Positions 23,880-36,584 are shown, counted from the first letter of the stretch. The stretch: 64,000 nucleotides of DNA from Lotus japonicus (GCF_012489685.1 NC_080043.1:15928223-15992222); one strand, 5' to 3'. The notes: a model not told the origin generated them from the letters alone. Program-made: numbers and translations.

Positions 23880-26160
23880 TTCCTTGCTATGTTCACTCTT
23901 TGCTAAATAATCAGCTATAGAGTTGAACTCCTGATAAATATGAACAACATTAAATGATTAAGCCACCTCTATCGAGAATATATCTATATGGTTCAAATTA
24001 TTTAAAAATTTCCAAGGTTGAGTATTTGATTTGCATCGGACCCAACCAACTGCAAACAAGGAGTCGCTCTCATCAATCACCAAATGCTTAAGATTGAATT
24101 GCTGAGAAAAGGGCAAAGCATTCAATATTGCCTTCATCTCTGCTTCAAACACCCACATTTTACCAAATGCTTTAGAAAGTACCCAATCACTTGGGGTCAA
24201 CTATTTCTCAACACTTCTCCTATACCAATGGGGTCTGTATTCCTTTTTAATGATCCATCAACATTGAATTTCAATACCTCTACTGTTGGTGAACTTCAAT
24301 CAATTACACGCCGACGTTTACTCTTTTTCACCCGAATGTCCACAAAGTTTTGAGCAAAATCAATGACTTTATCAGGACACCACACGATACACAATATATG
24401 GAGGTCCGACATCATCTCCATAACGAACTTCTTGTTTTGAAATACCAAGTTATTTCGAGCAACCCACAGACCAACAAATGACATATGGTATCAATTCCCA
24501 TAGAAATCAATTTTGAAATGGCTCTAAGAGAATGCCATTCAGATAACAAATCCTTCAAAATTTTGGGCAACATCATCCTTCCCGCAAAAAATCATATACG
24601 AAATCTTGGAGACTTGAACGCTTAGCAGTTTCAAATGTTTAGATGTTTCTACAGCCAACCCACAAGCGCTACATAACCCACCGTTTTCTATTACAATCCC
24701 CTTCGCCATTAAATATTCCTTCACTGCAATCTTCTTATGAATAACTTTCCACATGAATACAGTCCTATGGAAGGATCATTTTTCACACCTTCTTTGGAAT
24801 CTTCCACAATTCAGGCCCAAATAATTTCAACTCAACCATATAACACATCGATTTTACTGTAGATGTTATTTTTCTCCCCCGTCCATATCAGACCATCATC
24901 TTCATTACAAGGGATCATAGAAGTAATAAGATTGAGAAGTTGTGCTTTCTAATCGGTTTCTCAACCAAAGAATTCCCTTCTAAAGTTCAAAGGATCCCAA
25001 TTCCCTTATGACAGAGTAAACATGCGAGGGAAAATTATATGCAGTGTACCTTTCCAAGAATCAAGCCAGAAACAAATTGAGGAGCTAGTACCAATCTTGC
25101 GAAAACAGTTTCTTGAATCACTTTCTCCTCATTAGCATTAAGCTTTGTCACTTGAAGGAGAATCACTTTGGGTTTAACACTAATGGGGGCCATTTTGACT
25201 GCTCACCTCTTTTTCAAGCGATCGAATCCCGGCATATTCCAAGTGAACCACAACCTTGCTAACTCTTTCTCAATGACCTAGCTTGATCGAGCTTGATCTG
25301 CAAGCGAAGATTTCTGATGCAATTCCATTCATAGTTGGATAATCGGAGAAAACATACACTATGTCACGTCTTTGACCCGTCGACAAAGCCCCCTGAACTC
25401 TCGCTAATATACCTATTGGCTTCTGATATTCTATCAGGACCAACATCAATTGGTTTCCTACATAGGTATGGCTGCTACTGAGCTGAAAATTACTTCTTGC
25501 ACCTTTCTCTTTCCCTCTTCTCCCCGCCCCTTGTGGGGGGACTCTCTCTTGCCCTCGACAGTTCATGTTCAATTAAGGTTGGTAAAGTTGTTTCCCTGAG
25601 AATCTTATACATTTCATATTCGATAGTGTTCTCATCCATGCCCAACTGGTTTCAATTAGGGGGTTCAAGAATCCTACCTCATAATTTGCCCAACCCACCA
25701 CATTAATTTTGTCCAAGACCCCTTGAAATTGATTTCCCAAGACCTGAGGTTCCATACATTTGTATCTCTCCATACAAATAGCGTTGCTCACGCACCCATT
25801 TCTTTGAGGCCCAAATACTTGATTTCAAACATTTATCCGGCCTCCCTCCTAGCTCGGAGGTCATATTTCGCCAAACAAAACTATCCCCTCCATTTACCCA
25901 GCCTATTTGAGGACTCATTTCACTAACACTGACACCGACACCCACTCCCCCACTAAGGTCCAAAACCCTAGTATATTCCTTACTATCTTCCTGTTGACCA
26001 TGAAAAATCTTCCAAAGTAGGAGTAGTGTTGAACCCCACAAAAAGCCTATGATTCAAGCCTGCTATACCAAAAATTGCCATTTTCATGTTTATGTCTTTC
26101 CCATGCACACAACTACTAAGTCATGGCTCGTATGAACTACTTTCCCTTTTGCCTTGTTGA
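23880..26160 (-). pseudogene. Decayed L1-type LINE, minus strand
   Basis: Read right to left, fragments appear in the correct LINE order. A diverged ORF1-like region (about 26090-25300) ends in a basic stretch with RVPPQGAGRRGKEKG. Then comes an endonuclease start with KPKVILLQVTKLN (about 25200-25120). Next is a zinc-binding zf-RVT remnant, KKIAVKEYLMAKGI, with CSACGLAVETSKHL (24754-24560). Last are the tether WVARNNLVFQNKKF (24484-24400) and the RNase H-like FEAEMKAILNALPFSQQFN (24200-23958). Many stops and frameshifts interrupt it, and the reverse transcriptase core between about 25050 and 24780 is deleted. It is clearly older than the LINE at 15674. Confidence 0.65.
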
Positions 26161-26206
26161 ATTTTAAATTGGTTCAAGAAATGGAAAGACTTTGGATTAC
26201 GTCGTG

Positions 26207-26405
26207 CAGTGGCGGACCTACCACAGGGCTTGGTAGGTACAATGCCCTGGCTCAAAGTAAAAAAAATACAAATTTCTTTGGACTAGGTAGGTTTTTTGGC
26301 CCAAAAAAATATTAGAGAAAAGACAAATTTATAAGGAAATGCAAAGTTTAGGGACTTAATCATAAAATTTTCCTAGGCTTCCTAAAATTTCTAGTTCCGC
26401 CACTG
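26207..26405. mobile_element. hAT-type MITE with perfect 8-bp target duplication
   Basis: The ends CAGTGGCGGACCTA and TTCCGCCACTG are inverted repeats. The duplication ACGTCGTG is perfect at 26199-26206 and 26406-26413. The element is 199 bp and non-coding. It shares its terminal bases with the 404-bp element at 32154-32557, so both probably use the same transposase. Confidence 0.85.
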
Positions 26406-26539
26406 ACGTCGTGGGTCTAGGTGTACTTCTTCCCCACTAGGGTTTCTACCCTAGACGTTCTAGCCAAAGGAACTCGACCCACCGTATGACCTGACTCCTT
26501 ATATTGGAACACGGGTTCATTACCTTCCCCTGAACATGT

Positions 26540-29514
26540 CACACTACCACAAAAATGCCTTTAGGTAGCGGTTCTATAACAAGTTAGGCAGCGGTTAAAT
26601 GAGTGGTGCATAACTCAGCGGTGCTAAAGATAGGTAGCGGTTAATAACCGCTGCGCAAATTGATCTTGGGTAGCGGTTCATACCAATGGGAACCGCTACC
26701 AATACTGCCAGCCTTTTTTTTTTTTGCGTTAAACCTTGGGTAGCGGTTCAGAACCGCTACCTAACACGTTTTTATTTTTAAATATTTTTTGTAGAATAGT
26801 GGCGGTTTGTCACCCCCACAAGTATTTGTGGCAATATTTTGCCAATTCGCACCTTTATTTTGTAGCCAAACTATATTCAACCATATGAAACAAATATTTT
26901 TAGATTAAATAGAAACATCAACACACATATAAAACTCATACTGAATCCAAATTCCCTGGCCTCCAAAAACTCATAGACAAGAGAAGATTAAATCAAAAGA
27001 TATACATGATGTTTCATTGCTAAACCCAATAAATATACTAGGACCTAGGACACACTCAAGTACCAACTTACTATACTAAAACTCTATGAAAAGGTATGAA
27101 ATTATCACTAACTAGAAACATATTGATAACTAAAAGCTTTAAACTAGTTCAGAATATAGAGGGCTAACAAAAAATCAAAGAAAAATACTAGTTATACCAA
27201 CATGTTTGGGGATTTGAGATCCCAAGGCACAATAAGAGGCTTCATGGAGATAATTAATCCCTTTTCCTGCAACCAAATCAATCATACACCATTCAGTAAA
27301 TAATTTACTAATGTGATAAAACAACAATTCACTGAATAAACTTTCATGGCTAATCTTGCATCTTCGCACACATGCTACCAAACCAATCAGACACCATCCA
27401 GCAAATAATTCACTAATGTGATAAAACAATAATTCACTTAGTAAATAACAATAGAAAGCTAAAGCAAAATAGAAAACTCGTGAAAACTACACATGCTATT
27501 ATGAATTGTTTGTGGTACCTTAGATCTTTGACATTCATTCCTTAGAAGATCAAAGACCTTGGTGTGAGGATAAGGAAGTCAGATGGTTGAAACTTGAAAC
27601 TGCACTGAGAATCACCCCATTAGCCATTAGGCTGCCCAGGCTGTGGTTTTCCTAGATGTGATTCTAACTGTGTCTTCAGGGGAATCTGATATGGCAGTCC
27701 AAGATTGGCCACCAAAGGTGTTCATGTTAAGGCTAAATGTTTCTGTCATACCTTGAGCTAGTTTCATCTAGTTTTTCCTTGCTTCTGAAGAAGGTATCAC
27801 TACAAAGCAGAGAAAATAAGTAAAATCAAAGTTATTATATCTGTTTTTTTTTAGTCTATTCTATTATTCTATAACTGAACTAGTTTCCCTAATTTTGTTA
27901 TAGCTCAGTTCATGCACCATTTTTTACTAAGTTGGGAAAATTTATAACTTAATATACAATTATCATAAATTTGACAAAAGGTAGATAAGATTTTGAGAAC
28001 CTCTAGGATCTGATATGTTTCTGGCCATGACCATGAGGCTAGCAACCCTTTCACACAGTCTCTGCAAAACTCATAACCAGCGTTGTGCTCCAACTGCCAT
28101 TCTTACGGAATATCTGATGGTCAGGTTTCTCTTCTACTTTTCCATGCTCAACCCATGTTACCTACAAGGATAAACAAAAGGAAAAACATCCAACAACTTT
28201 CACACCAGAGATTTAGGAGAAACACCAACTTTGTATAAGTTTAAACACATAACAGTACATGATTAGAAACATGAGTGGATTAACCTTGAATACACACTTG
28301 GCACATCTTGAAACACACAACCAGAGCACCTCCTGGAGTATCTAGAGCAAAAGACCATAAAATAACACAAATATGCACACATAAAGACATGAGTATTCAA
28401 CTAGCTGAACCAACATAAAAATTCATTTAGACAAATAAATGGTTTGCTAATTTTTCAGGGAAAGATAATGCACATTTAGAGTACGAATACACATTCCAGA
28501 AAAACACAATAAAGGAATAAATGGATTTCCACTTCCTTTCTCTGTTTAGCTGTTATGTTCAAGATTAAATCAAGCCAATCTTCTAATAATACACAACCAG
28601 AAGAAATCCTTAAAAATCAATATAGTGAGGACCCAAGTCAATGAATTGGAGATACGTAGGTCCTAGTCACATAAACAAACCATAAGAACAAAATTTCTAG
28701 TAGCAAGAGGTAGCATATCAGCATAAGAAATGCAATCAAATTTTTGATTTCGATTTATCATGATGCAGAAATTGAGCTTCACCGAATTCAATTCAAAAGC
28801 CCAAACAACAAAATGAAAATGATACCTATTATTGGTGAAGCTGATTTGGCTATGGGGAATCAAGGTGCAGAAGAGAATTGAAGAGCGGCGAGATGTGTTG
28901 TGAGCCGGTGACGAAGCAGCAGAACGGAACCAAGGCTCGGTGAAGAGAGAGAGACAGCGCAGAACAAGGGCTCCTTGAGATGCGGCGCGGAACTACGACT
29001 CTCTAAGATGCAGAGACGGTGATGGCAACGAGGAAGGGTTGAGATCAGGATCGCGAAAGTAGGGAGACGCGTGAGTAACAGAAGCAGCAGTAAAAAAAGA
29101 AGGTAAGATGAAAGAAGGGAGATGTCACCTGTAGAGCTTGTGCCCCTGCCGAGCTTGTGTCGAGCACTGGTGGAAGGCAGCCAAGGCTTGTGGTTCAGAT
29201 GCGAAGACGGTTACGACATCGAGCAAGGGTTATTGCGTTCACGAGAGAAGGAAAGGGAAAAGGATTTCGCAAGTAGGGTTTTGATAAATTTGGGGGAAAA
29301 GGGTTCAATTTGGGTAGCGGTTCCAGTAACCGCTACCTAGCACCGAGAAATTTTATTTGAGTAGCGGTTTCATTATAAAATTGATTTTTTCTGTTTTTTT
29401 AATGCTACAAGATAGCTTCTTTCCATATTTTTTTTTTTTGCTATAAGACTTGGGCAGCGGAAACAGTGAACCGCTACCCCATAGCCGCTGCCCAAAGCCA
29501 TTTTTGTGGTAGTG
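26540..29514. mobile_element. Non-autonomous CACTA (En/Spm-type) element
   Basis: The ends CACTACCACAAAAATGCC and GCCATTTTTGTGGTAGTG are perfect or near-perfect inverted repeats. The subterminal zones contain many direct and inverted copies of G(G/C)(T/C)AGCGGTT and its complement AACCGCTACC, at least seven on the left (26563-26762) and at least five on the right (29309-29500). In CACTA elements such motifs bind the transposase. No transposase frame survives in about 3 kb. The 3-bp flanks do not match (TGT left, TCA right), so the target duplication has decayed or the ends were recombined. The interior has two imperfect tandem duplications (27272-27447, and about 28905-29270). Confidence 0.82.
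27272..27447. repeat. Tandem duplication of about 107 bp inside the CACTA element
   Basis: Two consecutive units share CTAATGTGATAAAACAA and AATTCACT in the same order, spaced about 107 bases apart, with roughly 85-90 per cent identity by eye. The unit carries no recognised coding sequence. Confidence 0.6.
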
Positions 29515-30103
29515 TCAATATCTTCACCACCGTATAATCTGAGTTCATGTTAACTTCCCTCACATAGCTTTCCAAAACCCTATCAAACGTCTTCATACTT
29601 CAAAGTAGGATACATAAGGTAATCGAAATACATGATATGAACATGGATTGAATTGTATACCAATCATCTATCTTGCAGGTCCCTTTCTTCGGTCATTCAA
29701 TAGTTCAATATTTGATCATGAAACCCAACTTTGTTCGAGCTTGCAAAGAGTTTCGCATAGCTCTAACAAATTATTTATACGTAGTTTTCATTCATTGAGA
29801 AAAATACAAATTTTAACTTCTATATGTAATTAACAAAACAATTTTCTTGATGCTACACCTATCGTTTGTCATTTTCACACAGGCTATAAATTGACATTCA
29901 CTTATAGCCAACTGACTTATGAAAAACAAACTTATTATTGATCAAGAAAATTTAATAAATACTGATAGCTACTTGCAAATTGAGATATTTCGAGAGGTGT
30001 CATAGGCAAAATGTAAAGAGGAAATTGAATGCACTAGAGTTTATAATGTAAAATATTGTAAAAATTGAATTTTTAATAAAAGATAAAATACTCACTCATA
30101 TTT
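29515..30103. other. AT-rich intergenic DNA, no supported feature
   Basis: No domain-bearing frame or element end was found between the CACTA element and the SINE at 30112. Confidence 0.35.
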
Positions 30104-30111
30104 ATAGTAAT

Positions 30112-30213
30112 AGTTCAAGTGGTAGGAGTTGTGGGACATATAAGTTGGGTAGGGGGAGGTCCAGGGATCGATTCTTGACGGGTGCAATTTATCTTCCCAG
30201 TGTACAAAAAAAC
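30112..30213 (+). mobile_element. tRNA-derived SINE
   Basis: The body starts AGTTCAAGTGGTAGGAGTTG (A-box-like), has GGATCGATTCTTGACGGG (B-box-like), and ends CCCAGTGTAC followed by an A-rich tail. A direct repeat ATAGTAAT at 30104-30111 and 30214-30221 is a plausible target duplication. At about 100 bp it is short but structurally complete. Confidence 0.65.
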
Positions 30214-30267
30214 ATAGTAATGAGTAGACTTATAATCCTAATTAAAAAAGGAAACAAATCAATTTAT

Positions 30268-30343
30268 CCAACTCACTTATCTCCAATGTGATTGGATGAT
30301 GAGTTATTTAACCCAAACTTTATCAAGGGTCATTTAGACAACC
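30268..30343 (+). repeat. Single arm of the GGGGTTGTC MITE family
   Basis: The string CCAACTCACTTATCTCCAAT, then GTGATTGGATGATGA, TTTAACCCAAACTTTAT and GGGTCATTTAGACAACC, matches the right arm of the complete element at 33653-33845. The left arm is missing or too diverged to see. Confidence 0.6.
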
Positions 30344-30951
30344 TTTTTTTAGTTGTCTAACTTATAGCATGAAATCATCCTCCTCCTAGTTCTAGGTAAT
30401 TAAATCAATAATAGTGCTTAATAGTTAATAGTTAATATAAGTGAATTGTGAATTTCACATCCTCTTTACTTAAACTTCTGCATTCATCAACTAGAATAAT
30501 AAATTGTAACTCCATACGGCAAGTTGGCAAGTATCCATTTCCTTTGTTTAAGAATAATGAATCTGTTTAACTTGTGATAACGATGCTTGAGAATTTGAGC
30601 AAAACCCCAAAATCTAGCCTTAGCTGTCTTTGATGTTTACATTTGTAGGTGAAACCAAAATCATTTGGGCTTGACCTTACGAGTCGGTGGTTTCCAACTT
30701 CCATCTTGCAAGTCAGACACCACTTCTCTTTTTTGACTTATATAGCTTCACAATGCTGCTAAATTAAACCTACTCATAGTATTCATACCATATGTCATAT
30801 GACCCTGATTCTTTTCATACAAAGTCTTAACTCAAACAATATTTTAGTTAATTAATGATTTCACTTAATTAATGTGCCTTTGGCAGGAGAAATAAAAATC
30901 AGACTTTTATTTGAACTACATTATTTTTGACACGGCATTCAATTAATAAAT

Positions 30952-31492
30952 GGCTTAAATACTCTAGGGGTCCCTGAAATTGTACCCCGTATCAAAATAA
31001 GTCCCTGAAAATTTTTTTCCGATTCCGGATCCCTGGAATTGTTTTTTTAATCAGAATAAGTCCCTACGCCGGAGAAGACGGTGGTTGACGACGGCGGTCA
31101 TGGCGGCGCTACGACCAGGGTGTTGGGCCGGCTTCGTCTCGTCCTCAGGAACTCAGTGGTGGTGGTCTCGTGGGTTGGGTCGTCACAGTTGAAGAGAAAA
31201 GGCCAGTCGCAAGTTGATTTCTTCTCGCCGGAATTTATGGAGCTTCTCGGTTTCTTCGTTTTAGCTTTGTTTCTTGCGATTTCTTCGCCCAGATCAGATA
31301 TATGAAGGTCTAGGAGTGCTTTAAACATGTTATTTCATGGTTTGTGGAAACAATGAGGAGGCAACCACTGTCTTCTCCGGCGTAGGGACTTATTTTGATC
31401 AAACAAATTTTTCTAGGGACCCGGAAAAAAAAAATTCAGGGACTTATTTTGATACGGGGTACAATTTCAGGGACCTACAGAGTATTTAAGCC
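30952..31492. mobile_element. Non-autonomous MULE with 10-bp target duplication
   Basis: The arms 30952-31077 and 31372-31492 start GGCTTAAATAC and end GTATTTAAGCC, and pair over about 120 bp. A perfect 10-bp duplication ATTAATAAAT lies at 30942-30951 and 31493-31502. The GC-rich core between the arms (31078-31371) contains GACGACGGCGGTCATGGCGG and an open frame of 74 codons. It looks like captured genic DNA but the source is not recognised. The ends resemble the element at 4667-5317. Confidence 0.85.
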
Positions 31493-31853
31493 ATTAATAA
31501 ATTAGAGGATTTGTGCAAGGTACGTACTAGATTAAATGGCCCAAAATTTCCACCAATCCAATGAGGTGGTGCTAGGCCTTTTTTTTATAAGCAAACTATA
31601 TTAATCGGGTACAAGGGTACCCAACCCAAAAACAACAGGTGGTCAAGATACCAACAGAGGATTTGGAACAAACAACATTCCAGCTCCACAAAAACTAGAT
31701 ACTACCAACCAAGAAAACATCTAACATACTTTGACCAAAAAAAAAAAAATCTAACACATACTGCAATCTCTTTACTAGAGCCCAACAGACATGTGACATA
31801 TATCAACTTCCGTCAAAGTCCAATTCTACAATAATGATATATACACACCTCAT

Positions 31854-31999
31854 TTTTTAAACACTTCATTTCCATATCTTTTTATTTCTATCTCTCTCAT
31901 TTTATCATCTATCACATCTCATACTTTCTCTCTCTTACTTTTTCTTTTCTTTCTATCTCTCTCCTCCTTCCACCTCTCTCCACCTCAAAAAGAGGTGTG
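31854..31999. mobile_element. MITE with CACACCTC ends
   Basis: The left end CACACCTCATTTTT and the right end AAAAAGAGGTGTG are inverted repeats around a pyrimidine-rich core (TCTCTCT and CTTTCT runs). The same ends are found in the duplicated blocks at 41263-41412 and 50638-50786, in the opposite orientation. Confidence 0.6.
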
Positions 32000-32100
32000 A
32001 AGATAACATTATTCGTCCAAGTCTAGATCAACAATTTTAGCAGTACATGCAAATTAGCCTTCACAGTGTCACTACATATCCTTAATACTATACCATCTGA

Positions 32101-33520
32101 TGCTCAAAGCATATGACTGGAGTTAAAAGGTATCTGGAAGAAGTTAGGCCTCACAGGGGCGGAGGCAGGGGGTGGCCTGCTCCTGCCATGGCCAACCCCT
32201 GATTTTGCAAATCTCTTAAAAATTAGTCCAATAGATGGAAGAGTTCCCACTAAACATTTTTGCAAACCAAAAGCTTCTCTTCCACAAGTCAACACAATAT
32301 CAAGCCCAGTAAAATACTCATTGAAAACTAAACAATGCTTTCACACTTTCAAAGTTTTCTTCACAAAATTAAAATTTCATTCAAAATTTACGTGATATTC
32401 CATTTAACCAAATCAACTCTAACTTTATTTTGAGAAATTATTCCAAACTTGATCAAACTTTTTAATGATTCCAAATTATGTTTGCAATTTTTTCTGTTGC
32501 GACAATTCTATTTTCATTTTTGGCCCCAGTGAGATTAAATTGCTGGCTCCGCCACTGAGGCTTCAGGGTAGTAGTCATGTGACTTTTGGAGATGGAGCAA
32601 AAGGAAAGATAAAGGGCATAGGAAAACTCACTCATTCAGGTTCACCAAGTCTTGAAGATGTGCTACTTGTTGATGGGTTGAAGGCAAATTTGATCAGCAT
32701 TAGGCAGCTATGTGATCAAGATCTGAATGTAACCTTCACCAAAGTTGGGTGTGTTGTTACGAATGAAGATATGCAGATTTTGATGAAAGGAGTACGCTCA
32801 AAAGACAATTGTTATATGTGGACCCCACAGTTTGTTTCTCATCCTGCTCGCTGTTTGATTACTAAAGAAGATGAAGTCAAAATTTGACACCAGAAGCTTG
32901 GTCATCTAAATCTCAAGAGCATGAAAAGAATCATTACTGAAGAAGCTATACGAGGGATACCAAAGCTGAGAATTCAAGAAGGTAAAATATGTGGAAAATG
33001 TCAAATAGGGAAACAAGTCAAGATGTCTCACCAGAAGCTTCAACATATGACTACCTCGAATTCTTGAGCTGCTTCACATGGATCTTATGGGGCCCATGCA
33101 AGTTGAAAGCCTAGAAGGTAAAATGTATGTTTTTGTATGTGTTGACGATTACTCACGTTTTACCTGGGTGAATTTTATTAGGGAAAAATCAGACACATTT
33201 GAAGTATTTAAGGATCTTTGTCTTCGTATTCAAAGAGAGAAGGGAAGTTCATTGTTAAAATCAGGAGTGATCATGGTAAGGAGTTTGAGAATAGTAAGTT
33301 TGCAGAGTTTTGTTCATCTGAAGGGATTGCTAATCAGTTTTCAGCCCCCATTACTCCTCAACATAATGGAGTTGTTGAAAGAAAGAATAGAACATCCAAG
33401 AATCTGCTCGAGTCATGCTCCTTGCTAAGAGAATTCTTTATCATTTATGGGCAGAGGCTATGAACACCGCTTGTCACATTCACAATCTTACCACCTCCAC
33501 CTCCGACCATACACTGAGTT
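32101..33520 (+). pseudogene. Ty1/copia pol fragment, interrupted by a hAT element
   Basis: Pieces of a copia polyprotein follow in order. A protease-side motif ends in KHMTG (about 32108) and continues, after the hAT at 32154-32557, with HVTFGDGAKGKI. Next is the pre-integrase zinc finger (HQKLGHLN, then CGKCQIGKQ, about 32890-33015). Last is the integrase core (MDLMGPMQVE, VCVDDYSRFTWVNF, RSDHGKEFEN, PQHNGVVERKNR, 33078-33400). Stops near 32885 and 33066 and a frameshift around 33235 disrupt it, and the sequence fades after about 33520. Reverse transcriptase, RNase H and LTRs are missing, so it is a fragment. Confidence 0.85.
32154..32557. mobile_element. Non-autonomous hAT element nested in copia pol
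   Basis: The ends CAGGGGCGGAGGCAG and CTGGCTCCGCCACTG are inverted repeats with two mismatches. The 8-bp flanks AGGCCTCA (32146-32153) and AGGCTTCA (32558-32565) match at seven of eight positions. The copia reading frame continues across when the element and one flank copy are ignored, which supports the boundaries independently. No transposase is present in 404 bp. Confidence 0.85.
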
Positions 33521-33652
33521 TGTTTTGGATATCCCACTTGAGCGAGTTGTTTTCAAGTTTATTGCATTCAAAAATCGTGCAGTATGCGCGCATTGCACGA
33601 ACTAAAATGCTAGTTAACTTAAACAACTACACTACTCCATCCCGAAAGAATT

Positions 33653-33845
33653 GGGGTTGTCTAAATGACCCATGATAAAGTTTGGGTTAAATAACCCATA
33701 ATCCAATCACATTGGAGATAAATGAGTTGGAAATAAATTAATAAATAAAATATATAAATTCCAACTCACTTATCTCCAATGTGATTGGATGATGAATTAA
33801 TTATTATTTAACCCAAACTTTATTATGGGTCATTTAAACAACCCC
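33653..33845. mobile_element. 193-bp foldback MITE with GGGGTTGTC ends
   Basis: The ends GGGGTTGTCTAAATGACCCA and TGGGTCATTTAAACAACCCC pair, and the arms continue inward through TTTGGGTTAAATAA and ATTGGAGATAA. The 9-bp flanks GAAAGAATT (33644-33652) and GAAAGGATT (33846-33854) match at eight of nine positions, so a MULE-type origin is plausible. Confidence 0.75.
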
Positions 33846-34078
33846 GAAAGGATTTCATTCTAAACAATTTGGACTTTAGAGTAACATTTAATAGGGATGT
33901 TAAATGGATTAATTTACCTAAAATCCATCCATTCCATCCAGAAAGAAAGTTATCCAAATATAAAATTAAAATTAGATGGATGGATTTGATCAATTAACCA
34001 CTTAATTTATTGGATGTATATTTAAATGCATATTTTCATTGACTCGAGTAATTTTTAAATTATTATTAGTTTCAAAAA

Positions 34079-35341
34079 ATTAAATAATGCTCTTCTTTGT
34101 TACCTTTTTTCGATAGTATAAAGATGGACATGTTTTTTAAATAATAACTCAAATCCAAAGCGAATTAGAAAGTAGTAATCATATATGAGAAAAAGTAACA
34201 AAAAATTAAAATAAAATAAAATTTACAATTAAATATTAATTAATGTTACCAAAAAAATTTAAGATTAAATATTAAACTTATGTCTAATTTTTTTACATTT
34301 ATTAATTAACAAACTATTGAAATAAATTATCATTCAATCCATAATTATTGACATAATTTAATTTTATTATTTATTTCATATTTAATTAGAACCATAATTA
34401 TTGACATTTATATCATTCAATGCATATTTTCTTTTACTCAAATAATAATTAATTAATTAATTCTTGTTGACGCTGGCATGATGTGTCGATTTAGGGGATA
34501 CAAATTTGAAATATGATATGGGTTTGGTAAAAGAAAATAAAAAGTTTAACGTTTATGTCAATTATAAAGTACTAATCAAATATTATGAAATAAACAATAC
34601 AAAAATATTATTTTTTAAAAAAAAACGAAGAGTAATTTTTAATTATCCCTGTCTAATTTTTTTTTTAGTTATTACTAAGAATTATTGTTGTCTTAATACA
34701 AATAGAAGAGTAATAATTTAAATATTTTATTTCAGTTAATAATTAACATAATTATTGACATAAAACATCATTCATTTTATCTTTTCTTTGAATTTAGTAA
34801 CAATAATTAATTATTTTCTTTGTCAGTTTTTTGATTGTTTGAATATGGTAATGATTATTTTTAGTAATTTAACTTTCAAGCTAAAGTAAATAAGAAAGTA
34901 GTAATGAAATATTATGAAAAATAAATTTTTTTTAAGGTATTAATAAAAATTATGTGTTCCATAGTAAAATTTGACTATTTTCCAAAGAAGAAAAAAATAA
35001 TACAATTTGAGGATTATTTATTTTAACTATATAGTAATACTTTATATTTAATAATTAACATAATTATCGACAAAAAATATGATATTTTCTTTGACTTGAA
35101 TAGTAAATTTTTTAGAAATTCTGAAGATAGTAATTATTATTTTTACTTATTTAAATTAGAAAGTAAGTTTCAAAAAAAATTAGAAAGTGGAAATTAATTT
35201 TTTTTTGTATAAGCAAAAGTGTATTAAAAAGAAATACTAGGGGTAAAAATTTTAAAAATAATAAAGAAGTTAGTTATTTTGAGGTTATTATTGTACTACT
35301 TAATATTATCTTAATAAATTTTTTAATATGAAATATTAAAA
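34079..35341 (+). repeat. AT-rich tandem duplication, copy 1
   Basis: The copy starts TTAAATAATGCTCTTCTTT and carries the landmarks TAAAGATGGACATG, TTGACGCTGGCATGATGTG and AATTTAACTTTCAAGC in the same order as copy 2. Over 80 per cent of bases are A or T and no frame is credible. Confidence 0.8.
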
Positions 35342-36584
35342 TTAAATAATGCTCTTCTTTCTTACTTTTTTCGATAGTATAAAGATGGACATGTTTTTTA
35401 AATAATAACTCAAATCCAAAGCGAATTAGAAAGTAGTAATCATATATTATTAAAAAAGTAACAAAAAATTAAAAAAATAAATAATTTACTATTAAATATT
35501 AATTTTTTTTTGAAAGTTATTAAATATTAATTAATGTTACCAAAAAAATTTATGATTAAATATTAAACTTATGTCCAATTTTTTATACATTTATTAATTA
35601 ACAAAACTATTGAAATAAATTATCATTCAATCCATAATTATTGACATAATTTAATTTCATCATTTATTTCATATTTAATTAGTACCATAATTATTGACAT
35701 TTATATCATTCAATGCATATTTTCTTTTACTCAAATAATAATTAATTAATTCTTTTTTTATAAGCATAATTAATTAATTCTTGTTGACGCTGGCATGATG
35801 TGTCGATTTAAGGGATAAAAATTTGAAATATGATATATTTTTGGTAAAAGAAAATAAAAAGTTTAACGTTTATGTCAATTATAAAGTACTAATCAAATAT
35901 TATGAAATAAACAATAATTTTTGTTTTTTATAAAACGAAGAGTAATTTTTAATTATCCCTGTCTAATTGTTTTTAGTTATTACTAAGAATTATTGTTGTC
36001 TTAATACAAATATAAGAGTAATAATTTAAATATTTTATTTCAGTTAATAATTAACATAATTACTGACATAAAATATCATTCATTTTATCTTTTCTTTGAA
36101 TTTAGTTACAATAACTAATTATTTTCTTTGTCAATTTTTCGATTGTTTGAATACGGTAATGATTATTTTTAGTAATTTAATTTTCAAGCTAAAGTAAATA
36201 AGAAAGTAGTAATGAAATATTATAAAATTTTTTTTAAGTTATTAATAAAAATTATTTTTTCCATAGTAAAATTTGAGTATTTCCCAAAGAAGAAAAAAAT
36301 ACAATTTGAGGAATATTTATTTTAATTATATAGTATTATTTTATATTTAATAATTAACATAAAGTGGAAATTAATTTTTTACTTATTTAAATTAGAAAGT
36401 AAGTTTCAAAAAAAATTAGAAAGTGGAAATTAATTTTTTTTTGTATAAGCAAAGTGTATTAAAAAGAAATACTAGGGGTAAAAAATTAAAAAATAATAAA
36501 TAAGTTAGTTATTTTGAGGTTATTATTGTACTAATTAATATTATCTTAATAAATTTTTAATATGAAATATTATAATTAAATATA
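35342..36584 (+). repeat. AT-rich tandem duplication, copy 2
   Basis: The direct repeat of copy 1 begins where copy 1 ends, with small insertions and deletions, for instance an extra T-rich insertion near 35750. It ends just before duplicated block A. Confidence 0.8.
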
